Source of the DNA: Citrus sinensis
Lineage: Eukaryota > Streptophyta > Magnoliopsida > Sapindales > Rutaceae
Reading direction: 5' to 3'
Length of the DNA stretch: 64,000 nt
Assembly: GCF_022201045.2 (NCBI RefSeq)
Contig: NC_068557.1
Span: forward strand, 3,844,001-3,908,000
The position numbers were made by a program, and so were the translations under genes. The notes below the pieces were generated by a model. It worked only from the letters and a program-made list of their open reading frames with translations, searched no databases and had not been told where the DNA came from. This document shows, piece after piece, positions 20,115-31,945 of this stretch; the first letter of the stretch is position 1, and each line of letters starts with the position of its first letter.

Positions 20115-20806
20115 GGGATTAAGGCTTACCTTCCAAAGTAGTAAGGGCAATCAATAGTAATCGGAGTTGTGATTTTTTATAAGCTAAATTGTGTCTGGAA
20201 TTTGTTTTTTATTTATTTTTTCCTGATCTTGTGGACAAATTATTAGCATAATTCATATATTTTAAAATTCAATGGATTAGTTTTGACAACACTGAGCAAT
20301 TATTATCTGATACCAAATATCTCAATAAAGAATCTGGCATGAAATATGCCGTATGATTAGCCAGTTAAAATTACAAACAGAATAACTATGACAGTTTTTT
20401 TTTTTAAATGCTTAACATATGACTTGGTAATCACTATTATTCTGTAGTAACTGTCGCTTCAGAGTTGTTGGAACCTCCCGGCTTTCAGAGGAAATACTTG
20501 CCTCATAATTGCTTTCCAAATGCTACCTTACTCAGGTCCAACATCCAGTGTGTCTATAAGATTCCAGATGTTCAAGTACTGTCTCTTCTGTACTTCTGCA
20601 AATAAGCCTTGCAGACCAAGAGGTGGATCAAACACTCCAACAGTAATTGAATGCCTTTCCTTGCCCTCGCGGATCATGAAGGTGAACCGTTTATCTATTG
20701 AAATCTTCTGGATGCAGACTTCATGTCAACTGTTTTCCACAAGGATATTGCTTTTCTGATTTGGAAACCAGATGATGCCATTAGACTGCAGATTTTCTTG
20801 CCAACT
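20115..20806. other. Convergent intergenic region (3' ends of NHL and PPR genes)
   Basis: The 3' UTRs of two convergent genes meet here. A short direct repeat of the NHL gene end (GGCTT(C/A)CCTTCCAAAGTA) lies at 20093-20140. The part from about 20700 is shared with the PPR fragment at 17471. I see no gene. Confidence 0.55.
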
Positions 20807-22912
20807 CTAAGATGGCAGCAATTCATCTTTCTCCATGTGACCAGCAAGAATCGCTAGACATTCATACACCATATCTGCCTGCGGATAAAACTTATCTTCT
20901 GCGAAGAAAGGCTGGATCCTGTCTCCAATCTCAATCCAGCTACAACCAGGGTTCTTCCTCAACCCAAGCTCCTTCATCTTTAATCTTATCTTCCTTACTT
21001 CATCCCATTTCTTGACAGATGCATACATATTGGATAAAACAATGTAAGTTGATGAATCATCAGGATCCTTCTCAATGAGCAATTTCGCAATTTTTTCTCC
21101 CATTTCTATATCTCTATGCAGGCGGCAAGCCGAAAATAGCGTACTTAGCAATCCAGCATCCTCCCTGATTTCTGGGGTGCTTTGTAAAATCCCATAAGCT
21201 TCCTGTAATCTTCCAGCTCGTCCAAGAAGATCAATCAAGCATGAATAGTGCTCATTTCTGGGCTGAATATTGTACTCAGAAATCATTAGGTTAAAATAAT
21301 AACCACCTTCATCAACCCATCCAGCATGACTACAAGCTGATAAAAGTGCAAGGAAAGTAATACTATCAGGTCTTGCATTAGATTGCTGCATTTTACCAAA
21401 AAGCTTCAGAGCTTCTAAAGCTCGACCATGAGACCCATAAGCAGTAATCATTGAAGTCCATGACACAAGATCCCGCTCAGTTAATTCATTAAAAACCTTC
21501 AATGCTTCATCCACTGCACCACATTTTGCATACATATCAAGGAGAGCCCCCATGACTATCTCATTGGTTTCTAGCTTACTCTCAATGATATGATTGTGAA
21601 TCTCTTTGCCCTTTTCTAGGGCTGCCAATTGCGAACAGGCTGGTAAGACACTAGTAAAGGTTACAGCATCTGGTTTTGCACCAACTTCTTTCATGTCACT
21701 ATAGATGGCAAGGGCTTTAAAATAATCTCCAACTGTCACATATCCTGAAATCATAACATTCCAGTAAACTACATCTGTCTTGGACATCTTCTCAAAGACA
21801 TTTTCAGCTGAACTAACTCTTCCACATTTGAAATATAGATCAATGAGTGAGCTGTTTATAAAGACGTCGCCCTGTATTTTGTTTCTTATTATGTACCCAT
21901 GCATGACCTTCCCATGTTTAAGTTGGCCTGATCTAGAACAAGACATTAGTACGCTACTTATAGTGGTCAAGGTGGGTTTAATTCCTTCTTCATTCATCCT
22001 CCAAAAAAGTTTAACGCACGATTTGCTATCACCTCTAGAACTGTATCCTGCAATCAACGCATTCCAAGCAACCACACTTTTTAAGACGGTTTGTTCGAAA
22101 ACTTCTCTAGCCATCTCCAAACAACCACATTTTCCATACATGTCAACGAGAGCCGAGCTAATATAACTATCAGAAACAAACCCATCTTTGATAAACTCTT
22201 TATGGATCTCCTTCCCTCTATCCAAATCCATAAGCCTTGCACACGAAGAAATAACAGTCGTCAACGTCACTGAATTAGGCTGAAACCCTGAACCCCTCAT
22301 TTTCTTAAACAATTCCAATGCTTTCTCAGCTTGTCCATCTTGATAATAACAAGAAATGACCGTATTCCAACTTGCCACATCTCTTTCAGACATCTCATCA
22401 AACATCTTAACCGCACACTCAAAACTATTGCATTTAGCATACATCCCTGCAGTAGAGCTAGCAATTACAACATCCAACAAAAACCCAGTCTTTATCAAAT
22501 GGGTATGTATCATTTTGCCAATACCTACGCTGCCTAATCCCCCACAAGCCTTTAACACACTGGGGTAAGTGTAACTATCAGGTTTTAAATAAGGGTTTTG
22601 CAGTAACATATCAAAGAGCTCAAGAGCATTAATATACATGTAATTCTTGGTGTAAGAGGCCATAAGGCCATTCCATAAAGAGAGGTCTAATGGGTTGTCT
22701 ATGGTCTTGAATACAAGCATCGCATAGTCATAGTTTTGGCAGGAGAAATAGAGATTGATGAGGCTTTTGCACAGGGCAATGTTGTTTTGTAGGCCAAGGG
22801 TGACAACTTTTTGGTGGATGATTTTGCCTTCTTTTAGTGACTTTGAACCAGTGCATGTTCTCAAAAGAGTTAATATCCTTGTTATGTTCATCAAGAACGG
22901 CGACTTAAACAA
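20807..22912 (-). CDS. PLS-class pentatricopeptide repeat protein, E subgroup (At5g27110-like)
   Basis: 701 residues, no intron. Tandem PPR motifs run from about residue 40 to 560 in the P-L-S order, recognisable by repeated (V/I)WN, DMYAKCG, PNSVTL and SACSRAG-like blocks. They are followed by the E and E+ regions (NEHYSCLIDLLGRAGRL, NPGCSWIEI), ending HMEKDELLPS without a DYW deaminase domain. By recognition it is closest to Arabidopsis At5g27110. PLS-E proteins bind specific organellar RNAs and usually recruit a separate DYW protein for C-to-U editing. The target is not predictable from the sequence by eye. A targeting peptide is weak: the N-terminus (MFKSPFLMNITRILTLLRTC) is short and basic. 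A broken copy of its 3' end lies at 17471-18335. The frame is intact. Confidence 0.93.
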   Translation of the reverse strand: MFKSPFLMNITRILTLLRTCTGSKSLKEGKIIHQKVVTLGLQNNIALCKSLINLYFSCQNYDYAMLVFKTIDNPLDLSLWNGLMASYTKNYMYINALELFDMLLQNPYLKPDSYTYPSVLKACGGLGSVGIGKMIHTHLIKTGFLLDVVIASSTAGMYAKCNSFECAVKMFDEMSERDVASWNTVISCYYQDGQAEKALELFKKMRGSGFQPNSVTLTTVISSCARLMDLDRGKEIHKEFIKDGFVSDSYISSALVDMYGKCGCLEMAREVFEQTVLKSVVAWNALIAGYSSRGDSKSCVKLFWRMNEEGIKPTLTTISSVLMSCSRSGQLKHGKVMHGYIIRNKIQGDVFINSSLIDLYFKCGRVSSAENVFEKMSKTDVVYWNVMISGYVTVGDYFKALAIYSDMKEVGAKPDAVTFTSVLPACSQLAALEKGKEIHNHIIESKLETNEIVMGALLDMYAKCGAVDEALKVFNELTERDLVSWTSMITAYGSHGRALEALKLFGKMQQSNARPDSITFLALLSACSHAGWVDEGGYYFNLMISEYNIQPRNEHYSCLIDLLGRAGRLQEAYGILQSTPEIREDAGLLSTLFSACRLHRDIEMGEKIAKLLIEKDPDDSSTYIVLSNMYASVKKWDEVRKIRLKMKELGLRKNPGCSWIEIGDRIQPFFAEDKFYPQADMVYECLAILAGHMEKDELLPS

Positions 22913-23088
22913 CCTTTGACCTTGTCCTTACATGGGGAGTGGAGATTGAGGCTTCATGGTTTACGTATGTAACGCTTTTCGCAACTACTTGCCCTTTATA
23001 AGCAAAATACAACCTACCTTCAATAACAATTTGCATGGGTTGTCCCACCACCTCAAGCGGCTTAAATATTAGGCTCCTTTTCCGGGTT

Positions 23089-25200
23089 AAAGAATGCTTA
23101 AATATGCTACCTACGTTTAAGCTTGACCTGATTTAGGTGTTATTAGTTCAATTATTCGGACTGGAGCGACATCTAGTCTATGAACTAAGATTTGGTGTTC
23201 ACATGAGCTTGAGCTTGTTTTTTGTATCGAATCAACAATTATGATTTGTCTAACATGAGTTCTAGGTAAGTTTTAATTAACTTTTAACCGTTAACTCAAA
23301 AATTCAACTATACATCGAATCGTTATCCCTAATCTATGTCGTAATTAGAATAATTAAAGTTTAAGAATGGCAATGGGACGAGAATCATGACTCCTTGTTA
23401 TTTTTGTAGATGAGTTGAAATATCCTTTAAAATTTCTGATTGAGGCAGCAGATAAAATTAGGGTCTGATCTTCAATCCTGTTAATATATAGATTTATCTT
23501 TAAAATAAATAAAATATTAAGGAGAGAGTATCAATGGATTTTTACATTGAAGAAATTGTTTTTACATACTTTCCTAGCATTCAAACATACAACAAACATA
23601 TTCTAAATCATTTTCTTTAACTGAATACTCCAATTCAAATTTTTGGAGAAATAAGAGTCGGAAATTAAACTATACTTCACCCACTCTTATCTTTCAAAAG
23701 ACAACAAGAAAATAAAGGAAAAAAGATATGGTCCCATGACGTGACCAATGAAACAAATACCGTGGCACTTGGCCTTTTAATAATATGAAAACACATTGGC
23801 TCAATCCATTTGCCTTCTGGGAAAGGACAAATGCAATAATTGCATCTATGGAATTATACTCTTTCTGCGCTGCTTGTGCAAAAAGTCTATTATTCGCCAT
23901 GATTGTGGGAACATATGTCAATAATGCTATCTTATTTAATTAAATTTTTAATAATGTGTTCATATTAATTAATTTTATTATTAATTATTAATTTTTATTT
24001 TGATAATCTATAAAATTATTACATGTAAGATGTCGTATTAATAAGTAGCTTAATTAAAAATTCAAAATTAGTAAGCATAGCATTATTCAAACACATATCA
24101 TAAAAACTAGTAATTTAACATATATATTCAAATTATGGATGGATTCTGACCAATGTTGATACTTCGAACCTGTATTCATTATACTTTTGATATTTTTATT
24201 AGTTCAATTGTTCACACTAAAGCGATATATAGTCTACAAACTAAGATTTAATGTTTAGATGAAGTTGCGATCGTTATATGCATCAAATCAACAATTATGA
24301 TTTATCTAACATGAGTTCCACATAAGTTTTAATTAACTTTTGATCGTTAATTCAATACTTAACACAAATTCAACTACATATCAAATCCTTATTCCTAGTT
24401 AATGTTATGCTTAATATTATTAGGCTATCATTTTATAGGGATAACAATAGGGCGGATTTGGAACAGGAATCGTGATCCCGAACCCCATCCCCAGACCCAC
24501 CTCATAGCTGAAATTTATTATTTTTGGGATGGATCGAGAATATAGTAGAGAATCCTCAAATGGGGCAAGTGATAAAATGCCCAACCTATCAATATGTAGA
24601 TTTTTCTCAGGAGAGAGCGTTGATGTCTCTTTACATTGAAGGAAATTATTTTTATATACTTTGTTAGCATTCAAACATACAACAAACACATGCCAAAAAA
24701 ACACAAAATCCAAAAAGACCTAATAACAGAAAACATACATTTCCAGATCTACGAGATTCAAAGAATTATCAAACCAGCCACATGATCACAAAAATCCAGT
24801 CATTAATCATGTTTATAGATGTATCTACCTAGTGGGTCTTGCAAAGTTTTGATGTTTTCTTTATTTCAAAACTAAAAGAAAAAGAAAAGATCAAAGCTCA
24901 TATTTTAATCTTCTTTTATTCAATTTGTTTTCAAACCTATGAGCAAAAAGTACTGAATTAAAGATCCAACCCGACCTGATTCGTTTATGTGATTTGTATA
25001 TGAAAAATAGCTTCCGGTTCAGTCAAATTTCAACCATTTTTTTTCGGTTGTCACTCGCGTGTACTTTATTCAAATCAGCCCAATAATCCAAATCCCGAAA
25101 GAAATTAATAAGAACTACAAAATTAATATAGACTTTCCCACTCTATATCTTTCAAAGGAAGACAAAAAAAAAAAAAAAACAAGACAGAATTGATACGGTC
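23089..25200. repeat. Duplicated block, copy 1 (upstream of acyltransferase gene 1)
   Basis: This 2.1-kb block is repeated in the same orientation at 61794-64000. Differences are mainly a deletion of about 190 bp in copy 2 (lost between about 23731 and 23905) and a replacement of about 320 bp near 63565-63885. Inside copy 1 there is also an older tandem duplication: 23135-23850 resembles 24190-25300 (shared CATTCAAACATACAACAAACA and GGTCCCAT(G/T)ACGTGACCAA blocks). It is AT-rich and noncoding. It is followed after about 1.1 kb by the intact acyltransferase gene. Confidence 0.9.
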
Positions 25201-26327
25201 CCATTACGTGACCAAATTAAACTGCGCTGGCCCTTGGCATTAATGCATTTGCATTATGGAAAGGAAGAAGGGCCAATAATTAATCAATAATTAATTAGTT
25301 GCCTTGCAATTGTGGGATTCTACTTTTTCAACGCTCCCTGGACAAAGAGTCAACTTGCTATTCCTTATGATCGGGAGAACTTATATTGATAAAACTACGT
25401 TTTGTTTAGTTTGGATTTTGAGTGATGTGTCACATAAATGTTATGTGTATAATATTAATTGATCTTATTATTATTTATTAATTTATTATTTTTACAACCT
25501 ATCCAATAAATAATATAAGTTTTCATATTAATAAATATTTAATTAAGAGATTAATATTTTCTTCTGATCTAAACTGCAAATATCTAAAGTGAATACAAGT
25601 ATATAATATTACTCAAACACATATAACAAAAACTATTAATTTGATATATATGTTCAAATTACATGTCGGATTCCAACTGAATAAGTTTCTATATATATTA
25701 ATTTTGTTTTTAATAAAATTAGTAGCTTAACAAATACAATAATATAATTTACGTTGTATTACAATTTTTTTCCTCCAAATTTTGTTTTACTGATTTTAAA
25801 TTAAACGCAATATCGTAGGATATAATAGACCGAATTTGGATATCAAGTATATACAATGAAAGATTTTCTCAAATGTATCCCGTTGACTCAATAGAGGATA
25901 AACTACCACCCGTACGCAATTTAAACATGTTTTATTTCAAATTTATTGTCGGAACATATGCCAAAAACTAAAATTGACATGTTTAATAAGAACAGTGAAC
26001 CAGTTGATGCTGCCGATGCATAAAGAAAAGTTTGATTTGAGCTGAAATTCATTCCGCAAAACAATATAAATCGTATCGAATATGCTTTACTTATGGATCC
26101 AGCTAATGGTAGCAAAGCCGGCAAACAATGGTGTTTATCAAAGCCGGCAAACAATGCTCCCCTAAATCGAATCGAAAGATAGACATTTAATGGCCAACTG
26201 TCAAGGATGGTGGCAAAGCATTTTCTTTCTTTGTCTCTTTTTGTTCTTCTCTTCAATAAATCTTTCCCTCTTGCCTTTCAAGGTTTGCATAACCCCCCCC
26301 CCCCCCCCCCCCAACAACAAAAAACAA
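25201..26327. promoter_or_regulatory. Proximal upstream region of acyltransferase gene 1
   Basis: AT-rich DNA up to the start codon, containing promoter and leader. Near 26120-26160 AAAGCCGGCAAACAATG occurs twice in tandem. A run of 20 C lies just before the ATG. No clear TATA box was identified. Confidence 0.4.
26293..26312 (+). repeat. C20 homopolymer in the 5' leader of acyltransferase gene 1
   Basis: Twenty C in a row end 15 bases before the ATG at 26328. The length may be uncertain because homopolymers are prone to assembly error. Confidence 0.85.
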
Positions 26328-29273
26328 ATGTCATCAAAATTGCAGCAATTATTCTCAGTGATTCGGAAAACCCCGGAACTAATTGGTCCGGCGAGGCCTA
26401 CAGCTCGTGTAATAAAGCAACTATCCAATTTAGATGACCAACAATGTGTAAGGTTTCAGATTCCAATGATATTCTTTTACAAGAATGATCCTTCGCCTGC
26501 AATGGAAGGCAAAGACCCAGTTAAGGTCATCAGGGAAGCCCTAAGCAAGGCGCTTACGTTTTATTACCCTCTAGCTGGGAGGCTTAAGGAAGTGTCCAAT
26601 CGCAAGCTAATGGTGGATTGCAATGGTGAAGGCGTCTTGTTTACAGAAGCTGAAGCTAACATCAAACTTGAGCAGCTTGAGATTGGTGATGCAATTCGGC
26701 CACCGTGTCCATACTTGCATGAATTACTGTATAATGTTCCAGGCTCTGAAGGCATCCTTGGTTGCCCATTGTTGTTAATTCAAGTAAGTCAGCTTCCCTA
26801 GTAACTTCATTTATAATTGCTTCTATGTATATATATATAACTTCAAAGACTTTGAACTAATTACTCAGTTAATCAACGTATTTTAAAGAGTTATTTTTAT
26901 ATTTTTCACATGTTTTCATATTTAAAATGTTAGGTGCAATTACTATGGAAATAATAACTGTAGGAACATCTTAAGCAATTTTCTAAAGGCAAATTTCCTC
27001 TTAGTTCCGATGATTTGGAACAATTAATTACCCATTTAGTCTTGTATAATTAATTGTAGGAAAATTATTTCTTAATTACCTCAAAATATCAAAAGTATAA
27101 ATGGCAACCATGAGCTTTTGATAATATCTCAGAGCCATAAGAAGTTTTAATTTTATATGAACTAATTACTTTTCCATTAACTCTATTAACTCCCATTAAA
27201 AAATTTAAAATGAAAGATTATTTTGACCTTAAATTCATTGACGAAGGTAAAACAATGCTTTGGGACGGTCTAGGGGTAAAATATTACTTTATTTTAAGTT
27301 ATTTATCTGTGACTAACGAAGTAAAAAAAAAAGTGGTTGATTAATATAAAACTAATACTTTAGGTGGTTTTACAATATTATCATATACACGTTGTAGTTT
27401 TTTGTACTTTTGATATTTTTAAAATGATTGAATGATAATTTTTTTTAATCGTACATCTGAAATTTATCAAAAGTTCTATATCGTTACTTCTATAACTATG
27501 AAATCTGACTGCTCATGAGCAAAATGGTATTTTTCTCTAATATATTTTGAAACTCAAATAAATCTAATACGCAACCCTAAAATAGGAATTATTAAGTAGG
27601 TTGTAACAGCGATAAAAGAGTATTTATTCATTTTGAACTTAGGGACTAAAGAGAAACGTACCCTTATTTATTTTTTTTTTTATTAGAATGGGCTCAATAA
27701 AACGAGCTAAGACAGAACCATACGGGGTTTAGCAACCCCAAATATGTCTTGTAAAATAATTGAATAAATACCCACAGGCGGGCTATCAAAAACCTGTAAC
27801 CCATAAGGGATTGAATGAGCCATACTGGCCATGAAATCTACAGCTGAATTCGCTTCACGAAAGATGTGAGAAAGCGAAACTTGCCAATTCCTGCTTAGAA
27901 GATCCCGAACAGCAACAACTAGAGCATAGAAAACATTAGACACAACCACCTGCTTAGAAATCATCTGGTGACAGGCAATATTGAATTAGTATCTTTTTTC
28001 TTATTTTGACTTTGACTTGTCTTTCTGAGCCCTAATTATTCATGTTATTCTGAATGAGCTACTTTGCGAGACTGACGTGCATCGCCCAAGGCCACATCCA
28101 AAAAGCCAACCCTACGTATACCACAAGGAAGTCCTCTGTCACCCGTTCTAGATAACATCTACCTTCATGACCATAATTTATTTTTTTATGTTTTAATTTA
28201 AAACACATAGAAGAGTACCAAAAGACATGCAAAATGTCTTTTGAATTACGTCCTACTTAACCTAGGTTCCAAGGTGAGATAACACTTCAAAAGACATGCA
28301 AAATGTAAAATGAGTGTAGTGGGTACGAGTCAACATTACGTCTTACTTAACCTTTGAATTTTGTATTTGTTTTCCACTGCGTAATATATAGGTGACCCGT
28401 TTGGCATGTGGAGGATTCATTCTCGCATTGCGCTTGAACCACACAATGTGCGACGCATTCGCTTTGTTGCAGTTCATGAAAGCCATTGAAGATATGGCTA
28501 AGGGCGCAAATGAACCAGCATTGCTGCCTGTTTGGGAACGTGAACTCCTGGGTCCTAGAATCCCACCAAAAATCACATGTACCCACCATGAATACGATGA
28601 CCAAACAGATTCCACTTTGGCCATGAACCCAAATGATCATATCATAAACCATAAATCATTCTATTTTGGCCCCGAAGAAATCACAGCATTAAGAAACCAA
28701 CTCCCACAACATCTTAGAGACGGCTGCTCAACATTTGAGCTATTAACCGCTTGCATATGGAGGTGCCGTACTATTGCACTACAAATAGACCCCGATGAGA
28801 TAGTTCGAGTGACATGTTGTGTTAACATCCGGGGCACAAAATATAACATGAAGCTACCTAATGGATATTATGGGAATGCAATTGCAACCCCAACAGCATG
28901 TTCAACGGTTGGAGATTTGAGTAAATATTCATTGGGATATGCTGTGGACCTGGTAAAGAAAGTGAAGGCAACAGCGAGTGAAGAGTATGTAAGATCTTTG
29001 ATAGATTTTATGGAGATCAAAGGCCGACCGATGCCTGCCGTGAAGGGAAGCTTTGTTGTTTCAGATATAACTCGAGGTGGTTTTGAAGAGATCGATTTTG
29101 GGTGGGGGAAACCTGTGTATGCTGGACCTCCTGAGGCTGTGTTGTTCATGAGCTTCTATATTAAGTATCAAAATAAAGATAGTGGAGAATATGGGACTCT
29201 GGTGCCAATATGCTTGCCGTTGAGAGCTATGAAGAAGTTTGAAGAAGAGCTAAAGAAAATGACTCTCCAATGA
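26328..29273 (+). CDS. BAHD acyltransferase, benzyl alcohol O-benzoyltransferase / alcohol acyltransferase type
   Basis: Two exons, 26328-26783 and 28392-29273, separated by a 1608-bp GTAAGT...AG intron at the position usual for this clade. They give 445 residues. The catalytic HxxxD is HTMCD (169-173) and the structural DFGWG is at 387-391, so both BAHD signatures are intact. PELIGPA near the N-terminus, [20 protein letters not shown] and [15 protein letters not shown] match the benzyl alcohol benzoyltransferase/AAT clade. The enzyme transfers an acyl group from acyl-CoA to an alcohol in the cytosol, making volatile esters. The exact substrates are not predictable. The start MSSKL fits the family; an in-frame upstream extension to 26190 would add an unlikely hydrophobic tail. 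The intron holds a LINE fragment and a small direct repeat. A damaged paralogue lies at 43339-45394. Confidence 0.92.
27668..27968 (-). mobile_element. 5'-truncated LINE fragment (RNase H end plus poly-A) in the acyltransferase intron
   Basis: On the minus strand about 85 codons resemble the C-terminal RNase H-like domain of plant LINE ORF2 ([17 protein letters not shown]). They are followed by a short 3' tail and an A-rich end (T-run on the plus strand at 27670-27681). A coding 3' end with poly-A and a missing 5' part is typical of aborted LINE insertion. I could not find a target duplication. Confidence 0.65.
28219..28371. repeat. Imperfect direct duplication in the acyltransferase intron
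   Basis: AAAAGACATGCAAAATGT and ATTACGTC(C/T)TACTTAACCT each occur twice, about 75-90 bases apart, just before the second exon. The polypyrimidine region of the acceptor lies immediately downstream. Confidence 0.75.
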
Positions 29274-30069
29274 CCCAAGGCCACCTTGATGTAGGAAGAA
29301 GTATAGGGGTCAAATAAATTAAAAATTATCTTTGTTGAGTATAACTATTTTATATATTATTGGAACTTATCTTATTTCGGGATTTATATTTGAGTCAGAT
29401 TATAATTCCATCCAGTTCACTAGTAAAATACTAAGTTTACTTTTTAACAAAAAATTTTTGTCCCAAATTAAGGACCAGTTTGAGATTGCAGTAACTGATG
29501 AAATAAGTCGCTTGCATTGTATGGATGAAATAAGTTGTTAATTAAAAAAATAATTTTAGTAAACTGTATTGTTAGGATAGTTGTATGTTTGACAATTGTA
29601 GTACATGCATTTGGTAATCTTATTATGAAAGAGCTAGTTATTTTAAAATAGATAAGTTCAAATTGTCTTTTATTCATACATTGGAATTTATGAAAAATAA
29701 GATGTAATTATTTTTTTGGTAAAATATTAAGATTATAATAAACATTTTAAAAATGTGTGGTGACTTATTTCATTAATTGCTTAAAAAGCAACCCTTGCTT
29801 GTGAAATTTATGGTCAAAATAGAGAAACTTATGAAATAAACAAATTTAAAAAATTTACTAAACACCACTTTTGTCAAATTTTATGGAATAAGCCTCCTAC
29901 GACATTTTAACCTTAATCCCAAATAGGGCTCAATGGCTTGTTTGAGATCGCAATTGTTGATGAAGGCCCCATTTTATAAGATACTTATTTCATAATTTTT
30001 GACAAAAAAATAGTGTTTGATAAATTTTGTAAAAACTACTTATTTTAAAATTTTCTACATTTTCACTGC

Positions 30070-30998
30070 AACTTTTAAAACATCTCTGTTGTTAAACTAT
30101 TAACACTCTTGTCATAACTTTTGTTCCTTTTGACTAGCTTTTATAATATTACCTCTTACAACAATTTTTTTAGGACATTAATAAAAAGAAAAAAATTAAA
30201 TTACCAATTTAACCCCCAAAAAATAAAATAAAAATAAAAATAATATACGTTAATTTTTGTGGAAGCTCACGTATGTCCCAAAAAAATTAATAATATAAAA
30301 ATTAAATTATGAATTTTTTGGACATTAATAAAATAATTAATATATTAAGTCCTCAGTATAGTATTCAACAAAAAATAATATATATCCTTTCTTATTTTAT
30401 TTTTTGGGGGTTAAATTGATAATTTAATTTTTTTAAAGAAACATTATTATAAGAAGATAATATTATAAAAGTAAGACAAAAGTAACAAAAAGTAATAGCA
30501 TGAGGGGTTATTTCCACCCAGCCCCCAAATGTTTAGAGATTTTCCACCGCGCACCCAGTTCCGTTAATTTGACCCTTATTTTTAATGGAGCAATGTGAAA
30601 TTTAATTAAATGTCTGAAATACCCCTTATCTTGAATTAGAGAAGAATTAAATGAGATAAAATGCTAATTCAATAATTAATATTTACATTAAAAATTCTTA
30701 ATTAAAGGTAATTAATAATAATCCCATCAATTAACTTATCAAATAAATTTAATTTATCATCATCAAATAATATTTAGGGCATGAACTTTCAAATTTACCC
30801 TTTGACTGTTAGAATAAATGGTTAAATTAACGAATTTGGGTGTAGAATGGAAATTGTTGAAACATTTGGGGGCATGGCGGAATTAACCCTAGCATGGGTG
30901 TCAATAATTTAATAGTTGGATGTCTTAATATATTTTTAAAAATATAAAGACTAAATAAGCATTAACTTCAAAATATATGGGCTAAACGAGCTTTAATC
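30070..30998. mobile_element. Old MULE-type MITE interrupted by another MITE
   Basis: It shares arms with the element at 18626-19169 (TAACTTTTTGTT/CCTTTTGRCT, GGACATTAATAAA, AATTTAACCC and inverse copies) and ends GCTAAACGAGCTTTAATC. The left end is eroded. Its right arm is split by the insertion at 30505-30889. Confidence 0.6.
30505..30889. mobile_element. MITE nested in the older MULE-type MITE
   Basis: The terminal inverted repeats extend over about 70 bp (left GGGTTATTTCCACC, right complement GGGTTAATTCCGCC, then GCCCCCAAATGTTT in both). A 9-bp target duplication TAGCATGRG is present at 30496-30504 and 30890-30898 with one mismatch. A 9-bp duplication indicates a Mutator-like mover. It is noncoding. 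Confidence 0.8.
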
Positions 30999-31945
30999 TT
31001 AAGATCAATTTCATTACCATGGCTTTTAATGTTCAATCTACTTATATTTTTTCTATGGTCATGGTGTCTATTGCAACAAGTTTAATCTGAATGTAATGCA
31101 TATTACTTTTTATTTTATTTTATCTGGATGTATTAGTATGAATTTTTATCATATTCTATGTAGCATACTATGAAATTCATTTGATTTTATTTAATTGAGT
31201 TTTTTTTTACTTTATTGTTTTAAAAAAGAAAAAAGGCATTTCTAAATATTGCTAAACATACTCCAAAAAATAAAAGATAATTTAAATTTATGTCTATTTT
31301 AGTCATTATATAGTAAAACAACACTTTCATAATAAAATCTACCAAATGTATGTATACTACTTTTCAAATTCACAACAATCACACTAATATAGTTTACTAA
31401 AACACCAATATATTTTTTTAATTAACAAATTATTTTATCCGCACAGAACAAGCAACTTATTTAATCAACCATCGCAATTCCAAATGACTCGAAATAAGTT
31501 GCTTGTTCTGTACGGATAAAATAAGCTCCTGATTAAAATAGTGGATTGGTGTTTGGTATATTATAGCAGTAGATGTAAGTTTAAAAAGAAAAGTGAATGC
31601 ATGCAGTAAATTTTATTACAAAAGTGTTATTCTATTATTAATTATTAGAATAGGCAAATATTTAAACTGCCTTTATTTAATATACTTGAATTTGTGGAAA
31701 AATAAGATAGTATTGTCTTTTATTAAAATATCAAGATTATAATAGAAATTTTAAAAAGGTGTGACTGCTTATTTAATAAACTACTTATAAAAAATAACTT
31801 TCTACCTATTTTTAAAAGATTAAGTTAGAATCTAGGCACTTATGAAATAAATAATTTTAAAAAATTTACCAAATATTATTTTCGTCAAAACTTATAAAAT
31901 AAGGGGTTTAAATATTTCAATCTCAATCCCAAATAGAACATAAAT

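Larger units (their letters stand above)
29465..31945. mobile_element. Nest of hAT-like noncoding elements
   Basis: The ends GTTTGAGAT(T/C)GCA (29475, 29941) and the inverted ends AATCCCAAATAG (about 29915 and 31930) suggest two hAT-type MITE copies, 29465-29935 and 29937-31945. The second is interrupted by a MULE-type element. A perfect-looking hairpin of about 33 bp per arm (31431-31463 / 31491-31523, AACAAGCAACTTATTT and complement) lies inside it. There is no coding region. Boundaries are approximate and target duplications were not confirmed. Confidence 0.4.

Noticed and set aside
24420..24713. 97-codon minus-strand open frame nearly identical to one at 63013-63306
   Set aside because: The conservation is explained by the recent duplication of the whole block, noncoding flanks included. 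The protein has no family features.
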